DNA of 14,301 bases from UBA1172 sp049889655 (GCA_049889655.1 JBMHCY010000074.1:1-14301), one strand, 5' to 3'. Shown: positions 1 through 7,690, counted from the first letter of the stretch. Numbers and translations are program-made. The notes: generated by a model not told the origin, from the sequence alone.

Positions 1-114
1 TCGATCGAAGAGCTGGAATCCCAGATCCGCAACAGTCACTTTTCGGTGATCGCATCACGCCACCTGCAGCGGCTGCGCCGCAATGCTGTCATTTCGATCA
101 GGGATGACGCTTGA
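1..114 (+). CDS. surA: SurA C-terminal end (periplasmic peptidyl-prolyl isomerase/chaperone), partial
   Basis: Frame 1 is open from the first base to the TGA at 112-114 and gives 37 residues ending LQRLRRNAVISIRDDA. This matches the usual C-terminus of SurA, where a helix is followed by a strand of the form LRxLRRxAxIxIR. SurA is a periplasmic chaperone that helps outer-membrane proteins fold. The call rests on this short tail plus position: surA lies immediately upstream of pdxA and rsmA in very many proteobacteria. The stop codon overlaps the pdxA start (TGATG), so translation is probably coupled. The 5' part of the gene lies outside the window. Confidence 0.75.
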   Translation, partial: SIEELESQIRNSHFSVIASRHLQRLRRNAVISIRDDA

Positions 115-1112
115 TGCCATCGAAGCGGCTGATCGTCACGCCTGGTGAACCGGCGGGGATCGGCGGCGAAATCCTGCTCAAGGCTATTGAGGCGGGGGCA
201 ACCCGTCTTATCACCATGGATGATCCGGAACGGCTCATGCAACTGGCCGGCGATATGGGGATCAGGCTGCGGGCTGAGGTTGTCGGATCGATCCCCGAGG
301 CCGAGGCACTGGCCCCGGAAAGCCTCGCAATTCTTCCCATCCACTGGCCTGAGCCGCCGCAACCGGGAGCTCCTACCGTGGCCAATGCCCCCCGGGTAAT
401 CGATGCGATCACTGAAGCTGCCAGTCTCGCCCGCAGCGGGGATGTGCTGGCCCTTGTTACTAATCCGATCCAGAAATCAACGCTTTATGCGGCCGGGTTT
501 TCAAGCCCCGGGCATACCGAATATCTGGGGATGCTCGATGGTCCACAATCCCGGCCGGTGATGCTGCTGCATAACCCGATGCTGAAGATCGTTCCGCTGA
601 CAATCCATATCCCGCTGGCCGAAGTTCCGGCAGCGATCACCCCGCAGAAGATTGAGGAAACCGCCCATATCCTGGAAGATTCCCTGCGCCGTGATTTCGG
701 CCTTACCCAGCCGCGCATAGCCATTACCGGGCTCAATCCCCATGCCGGGGAAGGCGGCGCGCTCGGCCATGAGGAAGAGCAGATCATCGCTCCGGCGATT
801 GCCTCGCTGCAGGCCCAGGGGATGCACGCCAGCGGACCGTTTTCCGCCGACACGCTGTTTCATGAAGACCGGCGGCAGGATTACGATGCCGTTATCGCCA
901 TGTATCACGATCAGGCCCTGATCCCGGTCAAGACATTGGATTTTCATCACGGGGTGAACGTCACCCTCGGGCTGAGTTATATTCGCACCAGCCCCGATCA
1001 CGGCACCGCCCTTGATCAGGCCGGGCAACACAACGCCAATCCGGCGTCGCTCATGGCCGCGATCGATCTGGCTTTCAGCATGGCCCGGAGACGCCATGAC
1101 CATCGCGCCTGA
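114..1112 (+). CDS. pdxA: 4-hydroxythreonine-4-phosphate dehydrogenase (PdxA)
   Basis: This 332-residue protein performs the NAD-dependent oxidation of 4-phosphohydroxy-L-threonine in the DXP-dependent pathway to pyridoxal 5'-phosphate, in the cytoplasm. Family signatures are clear: TPGEPAGIGGEI at residues 9-20, TNPIQKSTLYAAGF near 116-129, GLNPHAGEGG at 206-215 and AMYHDQALIPVKTLDF at 262-277. The three expected metal-binding histidines are visible as His165, His210 and His265. The length is normal for the family. The ATG at 114 is preferred over the TTG at 111 because it overlaps the surA stop in the coupled TGATG arrangement. The 3' end overlaps rsmA by 17 bp, so surA, pdxA and rsmA form one tightly packed operon. 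Confidence 0.96.
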   Translation: MPSKRLIVTPGEPAGIGGEILLKAIEAGATRLITMDDPERLMQLAGDMGIRLRAEVVGSIPEAEALAPESLAILPIHWPEPPQPGAPTVANAPRVIDAITEAASLARSGDVLALVTNPIQKSTLYAAGFSSPGHTEYLGMLDGPQSRPVMLLHNPMLKIVPLTIHIPLAEVPAAITPQKIEETAHILEDSLRRDFGLTQPRIAITGLNPHAGEGGALGHEEEQIIAPAIASLQAQGMHASGPFSADTLFHEDRRQDYDAVIAMYHDQALIPVKTLDFHHGVNVTLGLSYIRTSPDHGTALDQAGQHNANPASLMAAIDLAFSMARRRHDHRA

Positions 1113-1959
1113 CCCGGTCATAGCCGCCGTTGAGGCGCTGCCTCCCCTGCGCGAGGTGATCCGCGAGGCCGGGCTCGATGCACGCCGCAGCCTGGGGCAG
1201 AACTTTCTGCTTGATCTCAACCTGACGGGGCGTATTGCCCGTACCGCTGCGCCCCTTGACGGCGTTGTTGTTGAAATCGGTCCGGGGCCCGGCGGGCTGA
1301 CACGGGCCCTGCTGCTGGCCGGGGCGGAAAAGGTCATTGCCATCGAAAAGGACAGCCGGGCGATTGCCGCCCTCGCCCCTTTGGTCAAGGCTGCCCAGGG
1401 GCGACTTGAGATCATCGAAAGTGATGCCCTTGAGGTTGATATCAGCCGTCTTGCCCCAAAGGGAACACGCTGCCAGATAGTCGCCAATCTGCCCTACAAT
1501 ATTGCCACAACACTGTTGCTCAACTGGTTTGATGCGGTTGACTGCCTTGCCGCCATGACGCTGATGTTCCAGCGCGAAGTCGGCCAGCGGATCACCGCCC
1601 CCCCGGGCACCTCAGCCTATGGAAGGCTCAGCGTCATCAGCCAGTGGCTCTGTGAGACCACAATGCTGTTTGATATCCCGCCCCGGGCCTTTGTGCCGCC
1701 ACCCAAGGTGACCTCCAGTGTTGTCCGGCTGATACCCCGGGCACAGCCTCTGGCAGAAGCCGAAAAAGCCCGGCTTGAAGACGTGACGCGGGTATTGTTC
1801 GGGCAACGGCGCAAGATGCTGCGGGCCTCGGCCAAGGCGATTGGCGGTCAGGCATTGCTGGATGCCGCCGGTATCGATGGCCAGTCACGCCCTGAAAAAC
1901 TCTCTGTTGAAGATTTCTGCGCCCTTGCCGAAGCCCTGCGGCTGCAACCGGATCAGTGA
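1096..1959 (+). CDS. rsmA: 16S rRNA (adenine1518/1519-N6)-dimethyltransferase RsmA/KsgA
   Basis: This 287-residue SAM-dependent methyltransferase dimethylates two adjacent adenines in the 3' hairpin of 16S rRNA during late 30S assembly. Visible signatures are RRSLGQNFLLD at residues 30-40, the SAM-binding VVEIGPGPGGLTRAL at 58-72, the acidic IAIEKD at 81-86, the catalytic NLPYNIA at 131-137, and FVPPPKVTSSVVRL in the C-terminal half. An open frame extends upstream to 1012, but the ATG at 1096 begins a normal N-terminus and gives normal family length. It overlaps the end of pdxA by 17 bp. Its stop codon region overlaps the end of gmk on the other strand by 7 bp, leaving no room for a separate terminator. 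Confidence 0.96.
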   Translation: MTIAPDPVIAAVEALPPLREVIREAGLDARRSLGQNFLLDLNLTGRIARTAAPLDGVVVEIGPGPGGLTRALLLAGAEKVIAIEKDSRAIAALAPLVKAAQGRLEIIESDALEVDISRLAPKGTRCQIVANLPYNIATTLLLNWFDAVDCLAAMTLMFQREVGQRITAPPGTSAYGRLSVISQWLCETTMLFDIPPRAFVPPPKVTSSVVRLIPRAQPLAEAEKARLEDVTRVLFGQRRKMLRASAKAIGGQALLDAAGIDGQSRPEKLSVEDFCALAEALRLQPDQ

Positions 1960-2612
1960 CCGTCACGCAGGGATTTGACAAACCCGGTGAGCCCTGTCTG
2001 GCGATCACGGCGCAACCGTTCGGCCGTTAGGATTGATCGGATCGCCGCCACCGATTTTTCCAGATCATCGTTGATGATGATATAGTCATATTCCGGGTAA
2101 TGCGACATCTCGTCTGCAGCCTTTGCCATGCGGCGGGCGACGACTTCAGTACTGTCCTGGCCGCGTTTCATCAGCCGCTTTTCGAGTTCAGGGATCGACG
2201 GCGGCAGAATGAAGACCGAAACCAGATCATCGCGTGCCCGGGCCTTGAGTTGCTGCGTCCCCTGCCAATCGATATCGAACAGCACGTCATGGCCATCGGC
2301 CATCTTTTCTTCGACAGCCGCACGCGGTGTGCCGTAATAGTGATCGAACACCTTGGCGTATTCGAGAAATTCCTGCTTATTGATCATCAGGCGGAATTCT
2401 TCAGTGGAAACAAAGCGATAGTCGACACCCTCAACCTCACCCGGGCGGCGCTTGCGCGAGGTGGCGGAGACCGACAGATGGAGGTTGTCATCAAGCTCGA
2501 GCAGACGCCGCGAGATCGAGGATTTCCCCGCCCCCGATGGCGACGACAACACCAGCATCAGCCCTCGGCGGCTGATCCCGAAATCATGGGAGGAAGATGG
2601 TTTATCGGTCAT
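1953..2612 (-). CDS. gmk: Guanylate kinase
   Basis: Guanylate kinase phosphorylates GMP to GDP with ATP in the cytoplasm. From the ATG at 2612 it has 219 residues. The P-loop SSPSGAGKSS lies at about residues 23-32. It is followed by the GMP-binding region with SATSRKRRPGEVEGVDYRF and, further on, YYGTPRAAVEE, VLFDIDWQGTQQLK and ARRMAKAADEM, all typical of the family. A GTG at 2621 in the same frame is an alternative start three codons earlier; neither start has a strong Shine-Dalgarno, so the exact start is uncertain. It is the last gene of the minus-strand operon, 63 bp after mltG from this start (54 bp from the GTG), and overlaps rsmA convergently by 7 bp. Confidence 0.95.
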   Translation of the reverse strand: MTDKPSSSHDFGISRRGLMLVLSSPSGAGKSSISRRLLELDDNLHLSVSATSRKRRPGEVEGVDYRFVSTEEFRLMINKQEFLEYAKVFDHYYGTPRAAVEEKMADGHDVLFDIDWQGTQQLKARARDDLVSVFILPPSIPELEKRLMKRGQDSTEVVARRMAKAADEMSHYPEYDYIIINDDLEKSVAAIRSILTAERLRRDRQTGLTGFVKSLRDGH

Positions 2613-2675
2613 CACAAACACTCATCACTCTGGCTGATGGGGGATTGTATCGCCTTGCGGGCATGGTCACAACAA

Positions 2676-3692
2676 TCATTGCTGGCCTGTGCGTGCTTTG
2701 CGCCAGGCGCGGACATTGCGATTGTGTTCGTCGAGGGTTTCGGCAAAAGCATGGCCACCCTTGCCATCAGCGACAAAATAGAAATAGGGGCTTTCCGCCG
2801 GGTTGAGGGCGGCCCGCAGGCTTGCTTCACCAGGGTTGCAGATCGGTGTCGGTGGCAGCCCTTTGTGGCGATAGGTGTTCCATGGTGAATTGTGGTCAAG
2901 ATGCCGCCGCAGCAGTTTTTCCACCCCTTCTCCCGCCATGGCCATGCCATAGAGTACGGTTGGGTCGGATTGCAATTTCATCCCTTTCCTGAGCCTGTTG
3001 ACAAAGACCGAGGCGACCAGCTCGCGCTCACTGGCAAGGCCGGTTTCCTTTTCGATGATTGAGGCCAACACCACCGCTTCTTCAAGGGTTTTGAAGGGCA
3101 GCCCAGGCTGGCGTTCGGCCCAGAGGGTCGCGAAACTGATCTCGCGGGCTTCCATCATCCGTGCCAGCAGCTGATTGCGGTCTGCCCCGCGGGTGAAGAA
3201 ATAGGTTTCAGGCAGCACCTCGCCTTCAGCAGGCAGCGGTGTCAGCATGCCTTCGAGGCGGTCATCGGCGGTGATGGCGGCGGCGACCATGGTGCTCGTC
3301 CAGCCTTCGGGGATCGTCAGGCTGTGCTGGATCGACTGGCCGTTATGGATGATATCGAGCGCTTCAGCCAGCGACACCCCGGCCGGCAGAAGAAACTCCC
3401 CCGCCTTGGGCACAAAACTTCGGCCGCGGCGCAATTCCTCGGCCCGGTAGACCCAGGGGCTGTGGCTGATCCCGGCACTGTTCAGGCGAGCACTGATGAC
3501 CACGCGCCCTGCCCCCGGCGGAATGATCACCGCCACCGGCACGGCATTTTGGCCCGGCCGGTTGAGCTGGGCATCATAGGTCATCCATCCTGCCACCACG
3601 GCAAGGGCGACCAACTGCAAGATAAAGCCAAAAACCCGGCGGAGACACCCCCGCGCGGGTTTCTTTTCAGCAGTTTCGGGTGCTTCGGTCAT
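2676..3692 (-). CDS. mltG: Endolytic peptidoglycan transglycosylase MltG (YceG family)
   Basis: This 338-residue inner-membrane lytic transglycosylase cleaves nascent glycan strands and is thought to set their length. The N-terminus has a short basic cytoplasmic part followed by one membrane segment at about residues 19-37 (rich in L, V and A), then a periplasmic domain. The family hallmark LASIIEKETGLASERELVAS is at about 209-228 and holds the catalytic glutamate (E214-K-E216 region). It is followed by VFVNRLRKGMKLQSDPTVLYG and a C-terminal PTPICNPGEASLRAALNP motif. It lies 24 bp after fabF and before gmk, as commonly seen in alphaproteobacteria except that yicC is missing between mltG and gmk. 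Confidence 0.95.
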   Translation of the reverse strand: MTEAPETAEKKPARGCLRRVFGFILQLVALAVVAGWMTYDAQLNRPGQNAVPVAVIIPPGAGRVVISARLNSAGISHSPWVYRAEELRRGRSFVPKAGEFLLPAGVSLAEALDIIHNGQSIQHSLTIPEGWTSTMVAAAITADDRLEGMLTPLPAEGEVLPETYFFTRGADRNQLLARMMEAREISFATLWAERQPGLPFKTLEEAVVLASIIEKETGLASERELVASVFVNRLRKGMKLQSDPTVLYGMAMAGEGVEKLLRRHLDHNSPWNTYRHKGLPPTPICNPGEASLRAALNPAESPYFYFVADGKGGHAFAETLDEHNRNVRAWRKARTGQQ

Positions 3693-3716
3693 GGGGTCAT
3701 CGGCCCCCTGAGCAGT

Positions 3717-4982
3717 TTAATCAACCTTGCCAAGGATGAGGCTGGCATTGGTACCGCCGAAGCCGAAGGAGTTCGACATCACGTTGCGGACCTTGTGATC
3801 ACGGGCTTCGAGCGGGACGAGATCAAGCCCGGCGACTTCATCCGACGGATCACGCAGGTTGAGTGTCGGCGGCACGGCATCGTGATAGGAGGCCAGCACC
3901 GAGTAGATCGCCTCAATCGCCCCCGCAGCCCCCAACAGGTGGCCTGTTGCGCTCTTGGTTGAGGACATCACCATCGACCCGGCAGCCTCACCGAACAGGC
4001 GGCGGACAGCCCCGGCCTCAATCACATCACCGAGCGGGGTGGAGGTGCCGTGGGCGTTGATATAGTCAATCGCATCGGTGGCAAGACCGGAATCCTTGAG
4101 GGCAGCCTGCATGGCGCGATAGCCACCATCCCCATCTTCGGCAGGGGCCGTGATATGATGGGCATCACCGGAGAGGCCATATCCCTTGACCTCGGCATAG
4201 ATGCACGCTCCGCGAGCCTTGGCGTGTTCGTAATCTTCGACCACAACAATCCCTGCCCCTTCACCCATGACAAAGCCGTCACGGCCTTTATCCCAGGGGC
4301 GGGAAGCTTCTTCGGGGGTATCGTTGTAACTGGTGGAAAGGGCCCGTGCGGCGGCGAACCCGGCCATCCCAAGGCGGCAGATCGCAGCCTCGGCACCGCC
4401 AGCGACCATGACATCGGCATCACCGTATTTGATCAGCCGGGCGGCATCACCGATCGCATGGCAGCCTGTCGAACAGGCAGTTACCACCGAATGGTTCGGG
4501 CCTTTGAAGCCATACTTGATCGATACCTGCCCGGACACAAGGTTGATCAGCGATGACGGGATGAAGAAAGGGCTGATTCTTCTCGGCCCGCGCTCATCCA
4601 TCAGTTTGCCGGTTTCATAGATGGTCTGGAGACCGCCGATACCGGAGCCGATAATCACCCCGGTGCGACAGCGTTGTTCCTCGGTCTCGGGCACCCAGCC
4701 TGAATCCGCCACCGCCATCTGGGCGGCGATCAGCCCATAGAGAATGAACGGGTCAATCTTGCGCTGGTCCTTGGGTTCAACCCAGGCATCGGCGTCGAGA
4801 GTGCCGTTGCTGCCATCACCCCGGGGCACCATGGCCCCGATCTGGCAGGGCAGATCATCGACGTCGAATTCTTCAATCCGGCGAAAGCCGTTCTTGCCCG
4901 CAAGCAGGGAAGACCAATTGTGGTCAAGACCGGCACCTAAAGGGCTGACAATGCCCATGCCTGTGATGACAACGCGCTTCAT
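3717..4982 (-). CDS. fabF: Beta-ketoacyl-ACP synthase II (FabF)
   Basis: FabF condenses malonyl-ACP with acyl-ACP in fatty-acid elongation. The 421-residue protein has the full thiolase-fold catalytic triad: Cys170 in TACSTGCHAIGDA, His311 in INAHGTSTPLGD and His348 in SATGHLLGAAGAIEA. The C-terminal NSFGFGGTNASLIL is also present. The N-terminus MKRVVITGMGIVSPLG is characteristic and fixes the ATG at 4982, although no strong Shine-Dalgarno is seen. It follows acpP, which encodes its substrate carrier, after 30 bp and precedes mltG by 24 bp. It is a standard member of the fab operon. Confidence 0.97.
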   Translation of the reverse strand: MKRVVITGMGIVSPLGAGLDHNWSSLLAGKNGFRRIEEFDVDDLPCQIGAMVPRGDGSNGTLDADAWVEPKDQRKIDPFILYGLIAAQMAVADSGWVPETEEQRCRTGVIIGSGIGGLQTIYETGKLMDERGPRRISPFFIPSSLINLVSGQVSIKYGFKGPNHSVVTACSTGCHAIGDAARLIKYGDADVMVAGGAEAAICRLGMAGFAAARALSTSYNDTPEEASRPWDKGRDGFVMGEGAGIVVVEDYEHAKARGACIYAEVKGYGLSGDAHHITAPAEDGDGGYRAMQAALKDSGLATDAIDYINAHGTSTPLGDVIEAGAVRRLFGEAAGSMVMSSTKSATGHLLGAAGAIEAIYSVLASYHDAVPPTLNLRDPSDEVAGLDLVPLEARDHKVRNVMSNSFGFGGTNASLILGKVD

Positions 4983-5012
4983 GACAAACCCGAGAGCGAG
5001 GTTGGAAAGGGA

Positions 5013-5249
5013 TCAGGAACCGTTGGCTGCGATGAAATCAACAGCGTCTTTGACGGTCTGGATCTTTTCAGCAGCGTCATCAGGGATCTCGCAGCCGAAC
5101 TCTTCTTCGAAGGCCATGACGAGTTCAACGGTATCAAGGCTGTCGGCGCCAAGATCGTCAATGAAACTTGCGCTTTCGACAACTTTGGAATCTTCAACGC
5201 CAAGATGTTCTACAACGATACCTTTAACGCGATCTGCAATGTCACTCAT
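5013..5249 (-). CDS. acpP: Acyl carrier protein
   Basis: This small acidic carrier of 78 residues holds growing acyl chains on a phosphopantetheine arm. The attachment site is Ser37 in LGADSLDTVELVMAFEEEF, the classic DSL motif. The start at 5249 gives the canonical MSDIADRVK N-terminus and is preceded on the minus strand by a strong AGGGGAG ribosome binding site. A longer open frame upstream to 5396 has no coding character and is ignored. It is separated from fabG by 150 bp, which contains a good -10-like element, so acpP may have its own promoter. That fits the high level of ACP needed in cells. Confidence 0.98.
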   Translation of the reverse strand: MSDIADRVKGIVVEHLGVEDSKVVESASFIDDLGADSLDTVELVMAFEEEFGCEIPDDAAEKIQTVKDAVDFIAANGS

Positions 5250-5295
5250 GAATGTGTCTCCCCTTGTTTGAACGGGTTGGGTTTCAGCCGGATAT

Positions 5296-5301
5296 ACTAT
5301 A
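5296..5301 (-). promoter_or_regulatory. acpP: Candidate -10 element for acpP
   Basis: On the minus strand this reads TATAGT, five of six matches to the sigma-70 -10 consensus. It is placed so that the acpP transcript would have a leader of about 40 nt. The -35 is not convincing: the hexamer at 17-bp spacing reads TATTAC, and a TTGCTA sits at 21 bp, which is too far. The 150-bp fabG-acpP gap holds no gene that I can support. Confidence 0.35.
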
Positions 5302-5399
5302 GCGGCTAGGATGCTGGGGTAATAGCAAAATATTTCCCGGCTGACCAGCACGGAATTGGGCTGCGGCAAGACGCCCGCACCCCCCGGAAATGCCATGGC

Positions 5400-6140
5400 T
5401 CAGAGCATCGCCATCCCGCCGTTGATATGCAGGGTCGCCCCGGTCATGTAACCGGCCTCATCACTGGCCAGATAGGCCACCGCCGCAGCAATTTCCTCGA
5501 CCTCACCAAGGCGATCAGCAGGCACATTACCGAGCAGCCCGGCCTTTTGTTCATCGGTAAGGACATCGGTCATCGGTGTCCGGATAAAACCGGGGGCGAT
5601 GACATTGGCCGTGATCCCGCGTGAGGCCACTTCAGCAGCCAGGGCTTTGGTGAAGCCAGTGAGCCCGGCTTTCGATGCTGCGTAATTGGCCTGGCCGGGA
5701 TTGCCGGTGTAGCCGACAATCGACGAGATCTGGATGATCCGCCCCCAGCGCGCCTTCATCATCGACCGCATCACCCCGCGGGACAGCACCATGGCCGCCT
5801 TCAGGTTGACATCCATGACAGCATCCCAGTCCTCATCCTTCATCCGCATCATCAGCCCGTCGCGGGTGATCCCGGCATTGTTAACCAGAATATCGATCGC
5901 TGCTCCGGCCTTTTCAGTGGCAGCATTAATCAGCCCGGCAACAGCGTCGGCATCACCGAGATTGCAGGTCAGCACGGTACAGCGGTCACCCAGATCGGCG
6001 GCAACAGCATCAAGGGCTTCCTGGCGTGTCCCTGTCAGGATGACATGGGCTCCCTGGCTGTGCAGAGCCTTGGCAATGGCGGCACCGATCCCGCCGCTGG
6101 CTCCGGTGATGAGGGCGGTACGCCCGTCGAGTTTAAACAT
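5400..6140 (-). CDS. fabG: 3-oxoacyl-ACP reductase (FabG)
   Basis: FabG is the NADPH-dependent short-chain dehydrogenase that reduces beta-ketoacyl-ACP in fatty-acid synthesis. The 246-residue protein shows the cofactor motif TGASGGIG at 12-19, NNAG at 87-90, and the catalytic triad Ser140, Tyr153 and Lys157 in QISSIVGYTG and NYAASKAGLTGF. It ends with GATLHINGGMAML, typical for the enzyme. The ATG at 6140 is chosen over an upstream-extended frame because MFKLDGRTALITGAS is the normal N-terminus and an AAGGGAAG ribosome binding site precedes it. It lies 25 bp after fabD. Confidence 0.97.
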   Translation of the reverse strand: MFKLDGRTALITGASGGIGAAIAKALHSQGAHVILTGTRQEALDAVAADLGDRCTVLTCNLGDADAVAGLINAATEKAGAAIDILVNNAGITRDGLMMRMKDEDWDAVMDVNLKAAMVLSRGVMRSMMKARWGRIIQISSIVGYTGNPGQANYAASKAGLTGFTKALAAEVASRGITANVIAPGFIRTPMTDVLTDEQKAGLLGNVPADRLGEVEEIAAAVAYLASDEAGYMTGATLHINGGMAML

Positions 6141-6165
6141 GGTCTTCCCTTCCGTTGTGATCCGT

Positions 6166-7110
6166 TCAATCCAGCATTGCGACAAACGCGTCGACCTGCT
6201 CGGGGGTTTCGATGGAAATTGCCTCCGCATCGGGAAGGCTGCGCTTGACAAGGCCGGTCAGCACCTTGCCAGTGCCGATCTCGACAAACCGGGTGATGCC
6301 GTCGGCGGCCATGTTGATCAGCGTTTCACGCCAGCGCACCATGCCCGTCACCTGGGTGATCAGGTTTTCGCGCAACCGAGACGGGTCAGTTTCGGGACGT
6401 GCGGTCACATTGCAATAAACTGGCAGGCTGGGCGGATGCAGGGTGGTGGCCGCCAGAGCAGTGGCCATCGCATCCCCTGCCGGTGCCATCAGACGGCAAT
6501 GAAACGGTGCGCTCACCGGCAGTTTGACAGCCTTGCGAATGCCGTTTTCCTTGGCCAGTTCAAGGGCGTCATCGACATCTGCTGTCGCGCCGCTGATCAC
6601 CACCTGTCCGGGGGCGTTGTCATTGGCGATATCAAGGGCTGTCCAGTCACGGCCGGAAAGCAGTTCTTCGACCTTATCAATATCAACGCCGAGCAGGGCC
6701 GCCATGGCCCCTTCGCCAACGGGTACGGCATTCTGCATCGCATCACCACGGAGCCGCAGCAGCCGTGCTGCGGTGGCGATATCGAGGGTTCCGACTGCCG
6801 CGAGTGCTGCATATTCACCGAGCGAATGCCCGGCCACAGCATCACCGATGGTATCAAGACTCTTGCCGAGGCGATCTTCCAGCGCGCGGGTCACGGCGAG
6901 GGCCGTTGTCATCAGCGCAGGCTGGGCATTGCGGGTCATCTTGAGGTCATCTTCAGGGCCCTCGAACATCAGGCTGCCAAACGGCTCGCCCAGGGCCTCC
7001 TCGACTGTGGCGAGAACATCACGTGCCACCGGGGAGTTGTCGTGCATGGCGGCGCCCATCCCGACTGCCTGAGACCCCTGGCCGGGGAAAAGAAATGCCA
7101 TCTTTGTCAT
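6166..7110 (-). CDS. fabD: Malonyl-CoA:ACP transacylase (FabD)
   Basis: FabD moves malonyl groups from CoA to ACP to supply fatty-acid elongation. The protein has 314 residues. It contains FLFPGQGSQAVGMG at 7-20 (oxyanion Gln11), the nucleophile Ser96 in AVAGHSLGEYAALAAV, Arg121 in LRLRGDAMQ, and His204 in SAPFHCRLMAP. These correspond to the known Gln, Ser, Arg and His catalytic set. The ATG at 7110 has an AGAGG ribosome binding site; the TTG six bases upstream is not needed. It is the first gene of the minus-strand fab operon and is divergent from the bufferin operon across 252 bp. Confidence 0.97.
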   Translation of the reverse strand: MTKMAFLFPGQGSQAVGMGAAMHDNSPVARDVLATVEEALGEPFGSLMFEGPEDDLKMTRNAQPALMTTALAVTRALEDRLGKSLDTIGDAVAGHSLGEYAALAAVGTLDIATAARLLRLRGDAMQNAVPVGEGAMAALLGVDIDKVEELLSGRDWTALDIANDNAPGQVVISGATADVDDALELAKENGIRKAVKLPVSAPFHCRLMAPAGDAMATALAATTLHPPSLPVYCNVTARPETDPSRLRENLITQVTGMVRWRETLINMAADGITRFVEIGTGKVLTGLVKRSLPDAEAISIETPEQVDAFVAMLD

Positions 7111-7140
7111 GATCAACCTCTTTTATATCTGTTGCTGCCT

Positions 7141-7169
7141 GTCCTATCAGGAAACCGCAGCGGCTTCAA
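7141..7169 (-). promoter_or_regulatory. fabD: Candidate sigma-70 promoter for the fab operon
   Basis: On the minus strand TTGAAG (7164-7169) and TAGGAC (7141-7146) are spaced by exactly 17 bp, about 30 bp upstream of the fabD ATG. The -35 matches TTGA well but the -10 is weak. It is offered only as the best candidate in the divergent fabD/bufA1 intergenic region (7111-7362), which contains no supported gene. Confidence 0.3.
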
Positions 7170-7299
7170 GAATGAGCCACATCGAGGCACGGCGGGCGGC
7201 AAAAAAATTACAGCTGCCCTGAAATAAATCCGCATCCCCGATCGTAGTGAAAGACAAAGGGCTGTTTCATGCAGGCCATCATCACTCCTCTCAAGCAGT

Positions 7300-7324
7300 G
7301 GGTGGCGGTCGGCGGGAGCCACCC
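7300..7324 (+). other. Hairpin in the bufA1 leader
   Basis: GGGTGGC at 7300-7306 is perfectly complementary to GCCACCC at 7318-7324 with an 11-nt loop. It ends 38 bp before the bufA1 ATG. It is not followed by a T-run, so it does not look like a terminator. It could be a structured 5' leader that stabilises the bufA1 mRNA, or chance in GC-rich DNA. Confidence 0.4.
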
Positions 7325-7362
7325 TTGATCACGCAATCACCTTCATCCGAAAGGGAAAAATC

Positions 7363-7668
7363 ATGTCAAAGAAAATGAACACCGTTCTCATTGCCGCTGC
7401 AACCGTTGCCGCTGTCGGGGCGATCACCGCACCGGCTGTCCATGCCCAGTCCAAGGAAAAGTGCTATGGCGTCTCGCTGGCCGGCCAGAATGACTGCAAG
7501 GCCGGGGCGGGAACAACCTGCGCCGGAACATCCACGGTCGACTATCAGGGCAACGCCTGGACACTGGTACCGACCGGCACCTGCGCCAAGATCGAGCTGC
7601 CGAACATGGCCAATGGCTCCCCGCGGATGGGCTCACTGACAGAACTGATGCGGGACCTACCCAGCTAA
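7363..7668 (+). CDS. bufA1: Bufferin-type RiPP precursor BufA1 (DUF2282 family, copper-binding peptide)
   Basis: This 101-residue precursor has a Sec signal peptide: the positive start MSKKMN, a hydrophobic stretch at 8-22, and a cleavage site after VHA at about residue 28. The mature part has four cysteines, Cys34, Cys45, Cys53 and Cys74, in the family pattern EKCYGVSLAGQNDC, TTCAGTSTVDYQGNAW and GTCAKIELP. In the DUF2282 bufferins studied in Caulobacter, some cysteines are enzymatically modified (thiooxazole type) and the exported peptide binds copper to buffer it; that chemistry is known for the family and inferred here. An AAAGGG ribosome binding site lies 7 nt before the ATG. The C-terminal tail after Cys74 (NMANGSPRMGSLTELMRDLP) seems longer than in many members I recall. 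A hairpin follows before bufB. Confidence 0.88.
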   Translation: MSKKMNTVLIAAATVAAVGAITAPAVHAQSKEKCYGVSLAGQNDCKAGAGTTCAGTSTVDYQGNAWTLVPTGTCAKIELPNMANGSPRMGSLTELMRDLPS

Positions 7669-7690
7669 GGCCTGTTCCGTTCACCCCCCT

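Noticed and set aside
2100..2888. Long plus-strand open frame (262 codons) over gmk and mltG
   Set aside because: It lies antisense to two clearly recognised genes, has no family motifs and crosses their boundary; it is a shadow frame of GC-rich coding DNA.
5250..5396. Upstream extension of acpP by 49 codons
   Set aside because: The internal ATG has a strong ribosome binding site and starts the canonical ACP N-terminus; the extension has no ACP-like sequence and overlaps the candidate promoter.
5734..7227. 497-codon plus-strand open frame over fabG, fabD and their upstream region
   Set aside because: It is antisense to fabG and fabD, which have complete catalytic motifs; its translation is low-complexity and shows no recognisable domain.
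7113..7322. 69-codon minus-strand frame upstream of fabD
   Set aside because: No good ribosome binding site or family features; it covers the likely fab promoter and the bufA1 leader.
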